Shown here: positions 16,058 to 20,794 of the stretch, in pieces
Layout: every line of letters starts with the position of its first letter
Numbering within the stretch: the first letter of the stretch is position 1
Assembly: GCA_905210855.1 (NCBI GenBank)
Contig: CAJLYL010000023.1
Location: 1 to 20,794, forward strand
Source of the DNA: an uncultured Clostridia bacterium
GTDB taxonomy: Bacteria; Bacillota; Clostridia; UMGS1810
Length of the DNA: 20,794 nucleotides
Direction: 5' to 3'
Translations under genes and position numbers: made by a program
Notes under the pieces: model-generated
What the model saw: only the letters and a program-made list of their open reading frames with translations
What the model was told of the DNA's origin: nothing
The model's database searches: none

Positions 16058-16320
16058 CCGTGCATAAATTTGTAGAAAGTGCATACTATTTCTGCCCGCA
16101 ATGCGCTCTTTTTGATTATGCTGTTATTTCAATATTGCATAAATGCGATTTTTATGCAATTATTTATGCAACCAATGCATAAAATAGGACAAAACGGCGT
16201 GTATCAGAGTTCAAAACTGTATGCAACATCTATAATATTGAATTGACCTCTTGATTTTTATTAAATATAGTTGTATAATATACGGTATAAAATAAGCACT
16301 CAACAAAAATTTATGCACGG
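16058..16320. promoter_or_regulatory. Cluster of TGCATAAA half-sites (candidate ARG boxes) between lys and arg operons
   Basis: Between the divergent promoters the motif TGCATAAA/TTTATGCA recurs. CCGTGCATAAATTT is at 16058-16071, with its exact 14-bp inverse at 16307-16320. A perfect 10-bp inverted repeat, ATTGCATAAA/TTTATGCAAT, is at 16134-16143/16151-16160. An 8-bp inverted repeat, TTTATGCA/TGCATAAA, is at 16163-16170/16176-16183. Weaker copies are at 16080 and 16220. The half-site resembles those in ArgR operators, and the adjacent operon makes arginine. Binding by ArgR is inferred. Confidence 0.55.
16243..16279 (+). promoter_or_regulatory. Overlapping promoters of the arg operon
   Basis: Two 17-bp-spaced candidates offset by 8 bp: TTGACC (16243-16248) with TATAGT (16266-16271), and TTGATT (16251-16256) with TATAAT (16274-16279). 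The second is the better match; its start would be near 16286, leaving a leader of about 53 nt that holds a TTTATGCA half-site before the argC RBS AAGGGGGA (16326-16333). Confidence 0.65.
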
Positions 16321-16338
16321 CAGACAAGGGGGATTAAC

Positions 16339-17271
16339 ATGACAAGGGTATTTATAGACGGCAGTTCGGGCACAACGGGGCTGCGCATAAGAGACAGACT
16401 GGAGGCAAGACCCGACATTGAGCTGTTGGCGATAGACGACAGTCTGCGCAAGGACCCGTCGGCAAAAGCCGATATGCTGAAAAAATGTGATGTGGCATTC
16501 CTGTGTCTGCCCGACGACGCGGCGCGCGAAACCGCCGCCCTGGCAAAGGGCGGCAGCGCGGTGATTATCGACACCTCGACCGCGCACAGGACAGAGCCCG
16601 ACTGGGCATACGGTTTTCCCGAGCTGTCGGCGGAGCACGAGGCAAAAATCCGCTCGTCAAAACGCATAGCCGTGCCGGGCTGTCATGCAAGCGGTTTCAT
16701 AGCGCTGGTGTATCCGTTGGTTGAGAGCGGCATTCTGCCGAAAGACGCATTGCTCACCTGTCACTCGCTCACCGGATACAGCGGCGGCGGCAAAAAGATG
16801 ATTGCAGAGTATGAGGCAGACGGCAGAAGCGTTCTGCTCGGCTCACCGAGGCAGTATGGCATAGCGCAGAACCACAAGCACCTGAAAGAGATGAAAGCAA
16901 TAACGGGCATTGACACCGCACCGATGTTCTCGCCCATTGTGGCGTCATATTACAGCGGAATGGAAGTCACCGTGCCGCTGTTTGCAGCTCAGCTTAACAG
17001 CGGTTTCACAGCGGACGACATCAAAAAAGCATACGTCGAAAAATACCGCGGCAACATAGTGAAATATGCACCGGACAGCGACGAGAGCGGATTCTTAGCC
17101 GCAAATACCCTCTCCGGCAAGGACAGCATGGAGATATCCGTCTTTGGCAACGGTGAGAGAATACTGCTGACGGCGAGATACGACAACCTGGGCAAGGGTG
17201 CGTCAGGCGCGGCAATTGAGTGCATGAACATAGTAACGGGAAATGAAAAAACAAAAGGACTTAATATATAG
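16339..17271 (+). CDS. argC: N-acetyl-gamma-glutamyl-phosphate reductase (short, type 2)
   Basis: 310 residues; NADPH-dependent reduction of N-acetylglutamyl phosphate to the semialdehyde, third step of arginine synthesis. The N-terminal nucleotide-binding loop is GSSGTTGLRIRDRL (8-21). The active-site Cys is C115 in AVPGCHASGF, where type 1 enzymes have PGCYPT. LTCHSLTGYSGGGKKMI, the QYGIAQNHKHLKEM segment and a C-terminal NLGKGASGAAIECMNI complete the family pattern. Length and the PGCHASGF variant place it in the shorter ArgC type rather than the 340-350 residue type. First gene of the arg operon; argJ starts 13 bp downstream. Probably controlled by the half-site cluster upstream. Confidence 0.94.
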   Translation: MTRVFIDGSSGTTGLRIRDRLEARPDIELLAIDDSLRKDPSAKADMLKKCDVAFLCLPDDAARETAALAKGGSAVIIDTSTAHRTEPDWAYGFPELSAEHEAKIRSSKRIAVPGCHASGFIALVYPLVESGILPKDALLTCHSLTGYSGGGKKMIAEYEADGRSVLLGSPRQYGIAQNHKHLKEMKAITGIDTAPMFSPIVASYYSGMEVTVPLFAAQLNSGFTADDIKKAYVEKYRGNIVKYAPDSDESGFLAANTLSGKDSMEISVFGNGERILLTARYDNLGKGASGAAIECMNIVTGNEKTKGLNI

Positions 17272-17284
17272 GGAGCGACAGACA

Positions 17285-18499
17285 ATGATAAAAACCATAT
17301 CGGGCGGCGTGTGCGCCGCAAAGGGATTCAAGGCAAACGGAGTGCACTGTGGCATCCGCAAAAACAGAGAGAAGAGAGACCTGGCACTCATAGTGAGCGA
17401 ATGCAGAGCCGCAGCGGCGGCGGTTTATACAACCAACCTTGTGTACGGTGCCCCCATAAAGGTGACGAGAAAGCACATAGCCGACGGCTATGCACAGGCG
17501 ATGATATGCAACAGCGGCAACGCCAACACCTGCAATGCAAACGGAGTGGAGATTGCCGACAGAATGAGCGCGCTCACCGCGGCAAAACTCGGCATAAGCA
17601 GCGACGACATCATAGTGGCTTCGACGGGAGTTATCGGTCAGCCGCTTGACATAACGCCTATTGCAAGCGGCATGGACGCCTTGGCGGACGGTCTGGGCGA
17701 CCACAGCGAATATGCCGCGGAGGCGATAATGACCACCGACACAAAGAAGAAAGAAATCGCCGTGACATTTGACATAGGCGGAGTGACCTGCACCATGGGC
17801 GGCATAGCAAAGGGCTCGGGCATGATTCACCCCAACATGGCGACCATGCTTGTGTTCATAACCACAGACTGCGCCATAAGCCCGTCAATGCTGCAAAAGG
17901 CTGTGAGCACGGACATTGCGGACACCTTCAACATGGTGAGCATAGACGGCGACACCTCGACAAACGACATGGTGAGCATTATGGCAAACGGCATGGCAGG
18001 CAACGCTCCGATAGAGGCGGACGGCGAAGATTTCAATGAATTTATGAAAGCGTTCAACACGGTATGCACCCACCTGTGCAGATGCATAGCCGGCGACGGC
18101 GAGGGCGCGTCCAAGCTGCTGGAATGTGTGGTGACGGGCGCAAACGACCTTGTGTGTGCCAAGACTGTTGCTAAGTCGGTCATCTGCTCATCACTCGTCA
18201 AGGCGGCAATGTTCGGCTCTGACGCAAACTGGGGCAGGGTGCTCTGCGCCATAGGATACAGCGGCGCGGCTGTCGATGTGGACAAGATTGACGTGTCGTT
18301 CAAATCCGCAGCAGGCGAAATTGCGGTTTGCAAAAACGGCGCCGGAGTTGATTTTTCGGAGGAAAAGGCAAAAGAAATACTCCTTTGCGACGAGATAAAT
18401 ATTATGATAGAGCTTAATTCGGGGGAGGCGTGCTCCAAGGCATGGGGATGCGACCTGACATACGATTATGTTAGGATAAACGGCGACTACCGCACCTGA
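17285..18499 (+). CDS. argJ: Glutamate N-acetyltransferase/amino-acid acetyltransferase
   Basis: 404 residues from ATG 17285, supported by GGGAG 10 bases upstream; an in-frame start at 17243 lies within argC and adds 14 unlikely residues. ArgJ recycles the acetyl group from N-acetylornithine to glutamate and may also use acetyl-CoA. It is an Ntn-fold enzyme that cleaves itself: the site is Ala186-Thr187 in KGSGMIHPNMATML, with Thr187 the new N-terminal nucleophile. ICNSGNANTCNANG, STGVIGQPLD, SIDGDTSTNDMV and ANWGRVLCAIGYSG are all typical. Presence of argJ means cyclic arginine synthesis, so no argE is required. Whether it is mono- or bifunctional cannot be judged here; no argA appears in this operon. 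Confidence 0.95.
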   Translation: MIKTISGGVCAAKGFKANGVHCGIRKNREKRDLALIVSECRAAAAAVYTTNLVYGAPIKVTRKHIADGYAQAMICNSGNANTCNANGVEIADRMSALTAAKLGISSDDIIVASTGVIGQPLDITPIASGMDALADGLGDHSEYAAEAIMTTDTKKKEIAVTFDIGGVTCTMGGIAKGSGMIHPNMATMLVFITTDCAISPSMLQKAVSTDIADTFNMVSIDGDTSTNDMVSIMANGMAGNAPIEADGEDFNEFMKAFNTVCTHLCRCIAGDGEGASKLLECVVTGANDLVCAKTVAKSVICSSLVKAAMFGSDANWGRVLCAIGYSGAAVDVDKIDVSFKSAAGEIAVCKNGAGVDFSEEKAKEILLCDEINIMIELNSGEACSKAWGCDLTYDYVRINGDYRT

Positions 18500-18548
18500 T
18501 GAGAGCGCCAAAAAGATGCACCTAATGCGCACCTTTTTGCACTCTCAT
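18499..18548 (+). repeat. Long imperfect hairpin between argJ and argB
   Basis: ATGAGAG (18499-18505)/CTCTCAT (18542-18548) outer stem, then CAAAAAG/CTTTTTG (18509-18515/18533-18539) and TGC/GCA inner pairing. The T-run is inside the stem and no U-tract follows, so it is not a classic terminator. It may be an mRNA processing or partial attenuation site inside the operon. The rest of the 177-bp gap shows only the argB RBS and no strong promoter. Confidence 0.5.
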
Positions 18549-18676
18549 ACAACATAAAAAATATTCAAACGACGGACGACCATACCGAGCCGATACGCAA
18601 ATTTCCGCAAATGCAGACGGTACATAACTATATGCGTGCCGCACAACCAATATCAAACCGACAGGAGACAATGATC

Positions 18677-19531
18677 ATGGAACTTTCAAATGCTCAGCGG
18701 GCAAGTGTGCTTGTGCACGCCCTGCCCTACATACAAAAATACTATAACAAAATTGTCGTCGTAAAATACGGCGGCAACGCAATGACGGACGAAACCTTAA
18801 CAAAATCCGTCATGGGCGATATCGTGCTTATGTCGCTCATCGGCATAAAAGTTGTACTGGTGCACGGCGGCGGCCCCGAGATAACCGATATGCTGGCGCG
18901 TCTCGGCAAAAAGACCGAGTTTGTGGACGGTCTGCGCGTAACGGACAAGGAAACTGCGGATGTGGTTCAAATGGTGCTCGCCGGCAAGATAAACAAAAAG
19001 CTCGTAAATCTGCTGCAAAACAAAGGCGGCACGGCAATGGGACTCTGCGGCGCAGACGGTCACCTCATCGAGGCAAAACAGCTTGACCCGCGTCTCGGCT
19101 ATGTGGGCGAGATAACAAAAATCAATCCGCAGCCGATACTCGACTTACTCGAAAAAAACTACATCCCCGTGATATCGACAGTCGGCTGTGATAACGAAGG
19201 CAATGTGTACAATGTAAACGCCGACACCGCCGCTGCAAAAATCGCCGGTATGCTCGGCGCTGAGAGCCTGATATCCATGACGAACATCAGCGGAATACTG
19301 CGCGACAAGGACGAACCGACTTCGCTTATATCCAAGCTTACCGTGGCACAGGCACAGCAGCTCACCGAGGACGGCGTAATAGCCGGCGGCATGATACCGA
19401 AAGTGGAGTGCTGCGTAAATGCGATAAACTGGGGTGTGCGCAAGGTGTTCGTAATAGACGGCACCATAAAACACGCCATACTGATAGAGACCCTCACAGA
19501 CGAGGGTATCGGCACTATGTTCGTTAAGTAA
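18677..19531 (+). CDS. argB: N-acetylglutamate kinase
   Basis: 284 residues from ATG 18677, picked because GGAG is 9 bases upstream; the ATG at 18671 is only 3 bases from it, and an open frame reaches 18611 with non-family sequence. Phosphorylates N-acetylglutamate, second step of arginine synthesis. Amino-acid kinase motifs: KYGGNAM (30-36), VHGGGPEI (62-69), R87 in GLRVTD, NVNADTAAAKIAGML, and GGMIPKVECCVNAI. The N-terminal helix (NAQRASVLVHALPYIQKYYNK) matches the hexamer-forming helix of arginine-inhibited enzymes, so feedback inhibition by arginine is likely. It follows argJ after a 177-bp gap and precedes argD by 14 bp. Confidence 0.95.
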   Translation: MELSNAQRASVLVHALPYIQKYYNKIVVVKYGGNAMTDETLTKSVMGDIVLMSLIGIKVVLVHGGGPEITDMLARLGKKTEFVDGLRVTDKETADVVQMVLAGKINKKLVNLLQNKGGTAMGLCGADGHLIEAKQLDPRLGYVGEITKINPQPILDLLEKNYIPVISTVGCDNEGNVYNVNADTAAAKIAGMLGAESLISMTNISGILRDKDEPTSLISKLTVAQAQQLTEDGVIAGGMIPKVECCVNAINWGVRKVFVIDGTIKHAILIETLTDEGIGTMFVK

Positions 19532-19545
19532 AGGAGGTCGATATT

Positions 19546-20706
19546 ATGGACACAAAACAGCTCGATAGCGAATACATCGCTCATACCTACTCAAGGTTTC
19601 CGATAGAGATAGTGCGCGGCAAGGGCGAACTGGTATATGACGCCGACGGCAAGGAATACATAGACCTCGGCTCGGGTATAGCGGTAAACAGCTTCGGTCA
19701 CGCGGACGAAGAATGGATTGCCGCCGTCACGGAGCAGATAAACAAATTCGCGCACACATCCAACCTCTACTACAACGCACCGTGCGCAAAGCTTGCGCAG
19801 ATGCTCTGCGAGAGGACAGGCATGAAGAAGGTGTTCTTCTCCAACTCGGGTGCAGAGGCAAACGAATGTGCGATTAAAGCGGCGCGCGAATGGGCGGCGC
19901 AGACCAAGGGCGCGAATTACAACACAATAATCACGCTGAAAAACAGCTTTCACGGCAGGACGATAACCACCCTCGCCGCAACGGGGCAGGACGGATTCCA
20001 CAAAAACTTTTTGCCGTTGACAGATGGGTTTGACTATGCCGAGGCAAACAGCATTGACGATTTGCAAAAAAAAGTATCGGAGCACAAATGCGCGGCGATA
20101 ATGTTTGAGCTTGTCCAGGGCGAGGGCGGAGTGATGCCGCTCGAGCCGGATTTTGTACAGGCAATGGCGGACATAGCCGAGAAAGAAAATCTTCTTCTGA
20201 TAGCAGACGAGGTGCAGACGGGCAACGGCAGGAGCGGCAGGCTGTATGCATATATGCACTACGGCATAACCCCCGACATTGTCTCCACGGCAAAGGGGCT
20301 TGCCGGCGGACTGCCGATAGGCGCAACCATGCTCGGCGAAAAGGTACAGAATGTGTACACCCCCGGTATGCACGGCTCAACATTCGGCGGCAATCCGGTA
20401 AGCTGTGCGGCGGCGATAAGCATACTGTCACGCATAGACGAAAAACTCCTTGCCGATGTCGCGGAGAAATCAAGATACATCTTCGGTTCGCTCTCGGGAT
20501 GCGAGGGAATAAAGGGAGTGTCCGGTCTCGGACTTATGATTGGCATAGACACCGAAAAGGACGCAAAAGATGTGGTTGCCGAGTGTATGAAAAACGGTGT
20601 GCTTGTAATCACGGCGAAATCCAAAGTTCGCCTGCTGCCGCCGCTCAACATCTCACACGAAAATCTAAAAAAAGCCGTCGATGTAATCAAAGCGGCTTGC
20701 AGATAA
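19546..20706 (+). CDS. argD: Acetylornithine aminotransferase
   Basis: 386-residue class III PLP aminotransferase that converts N-acetylglutamate semialdehyde and glutamate to N-acetylornithine; many ArgD also act as succinyl-diaminopimelate aminotransferase, which would link to the nearby lysine genes. Visible motifs: DLGSGIAVNSFGH, FSNSGAEANECAIKAAR, NSFHGRTITTLAATGQ, ELVQGEGGV, LLIADEVQTGNGRSG, PLP lysine K250 in STAKGLAGGLPIGA, HGSTFGGNPVSCAAA, and C-terminal RLLPPLNIS. Start at 19546 has AAAGGAGGT upstream, the strongest RBS in the window. Assigned argD rather than ornithine or GABA aminotransferase from its place after argCJB. Confidence 0.95.
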   Translation: MDTKQLDSEYIAHTYSRFPIEIVRGKGELVYDADGKEYIDLGSGIAVNSFGHADEEWIAAVTEQINKFAHTSNLYYNAPCAKLAQMLCERTGMKKVFFSNSGAEANECAIKAAREWAAQTKGANYNTIITLKNSFHGRTITTLAATGQDGFHKNFLPLTDGFDYAEANSIDDLQKKVSEHKCAAIMFELVQGEGGVMPLEPDFVQAMADIAEKENLLLIADEVQTGNGRSGRLYAYMHYGITPDIVSTAKGLAGGLPIGATMLGEKVQNVYTPGMHGSTFGGNPVSCAAAISILSRIDEKLLADVAEKSRYIFGSLSGCEGIKGVSGLGLMIGIDTEKDAKDVVAECMKNGVLVITAKSKVRLLPPLNISHENLKKAVDVIKAACR

Positions 20707-20741
20707 AAACTAAAATGAGCCATCCGCGCCGGTTAAAAGTG

Positions 20742-20794
20742 AACCGACCCCCAAAAGTTAGACCAAAAATCTAACTATTGGGAGGTCGGTTTTT
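20742..20794 (+). terminator. Long hairpin after argD: terminator or insertion-sequence end
   Basis: Three-part stem: AACCGACC (20742-20749)/GGTCGGTT (20784-20791), CCCAA (20750-20754)/TTGGG (20778-20782) and GTTAGA (20757-20762)/TCTAAC (20770-20775), with a 7-nt loop and trailing T bases to the window edge. It could end the arg transcript. The GACCCCCAAAAGTTAGAC-like sequence also resembles, from memory, ends of IS3-family elements. The window stops too soon to decide. Confidence 0.5.

Noticed and set aside
18537..18565. Internal promoter before argB (TTGCAC ... AATATT)
   Set aside because: The -10 is poor and the -35 lies inside the hairpin stem.
19591..20373. Minus-strand open frame (260 codons)
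   Set aside because: Antisense shadow of argD.

Overview
The window looks like chromosome of a monoderm Bacillota, most likely a gut-type Clostridia; the species cannot be named from sequence alone. The signs are near-consensus sigma-A promoters, strong purine-rich ribosome binding sites, a lysine riboswitch with an intrinsic terminator, a surface protein with C-terminal SLH (S-layer) repeats, an ECF-type vitamin transporter, and a short-type ArgC with ArgJ-type arginine synthesis. I saw no tRNA, rRNA, CRISPR array or complete mobile element. At the very right edge is a long hairpin that could be a terminator or the end of an insertion sequence.

Layout. (1) Positions 1-5888, minus strand: a MarR-led RND efflux operon in the order marR, TolC-like protein, RND adaptor lipoprotein, RND pump (pump truncated by the window start). 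A strong promoter with an inverted repeat over its -10 lies just upstream of marR. (2) 5889-6100: divergent promoter region. (3) 6101-11974, plus strand: a surface capture and uptake module. It has a secreted alpha/alpha-barrel protein with three SLH repeats, a membrane-anchored DUF4430 (transcobalamin C-terminal-like) protein, EcfT, and a single chain carrying two ECF ATPases plus an S component. (4) 11975-12206: repeat-like inverted elements and a bidirectional terminator. (5) 12207-15726, minus strand: dapA-lysC-lysA. Its lysine riboswitch, terminator and promoter lie at 15779-16054. (6) 16055-16338: a divergent regulatory region dense in TGCATAAA half-sites. (7) 16339-20706, plus strand: argC-argJ-argB-argD.

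How the genes fit together. The efflux operon probably exports toxic amphiphiles and senses them through MarR. Its TolC-like member seems to lack the beta-barrel segments, which suits a cell without an outer membrane. Region 3 looks like a bacterial counterpart of intrinsic factor/transcobalamin: those animal proteins join an alpha/alpha barrel to a C-terminal beta domain, and here the two halves are separate genes next to an ECF importer. Cobalamin or another corrinoid is the natural guess, but no cobalamin riboswitch is visible. Regions 5-7 make lysine and arginine. The lysine branch is controlled by a riboswitch; the arginine operon is probably controlled by an ArgR-like regulator binding the repeated half-sites, one of which also touches the lysine promoter.
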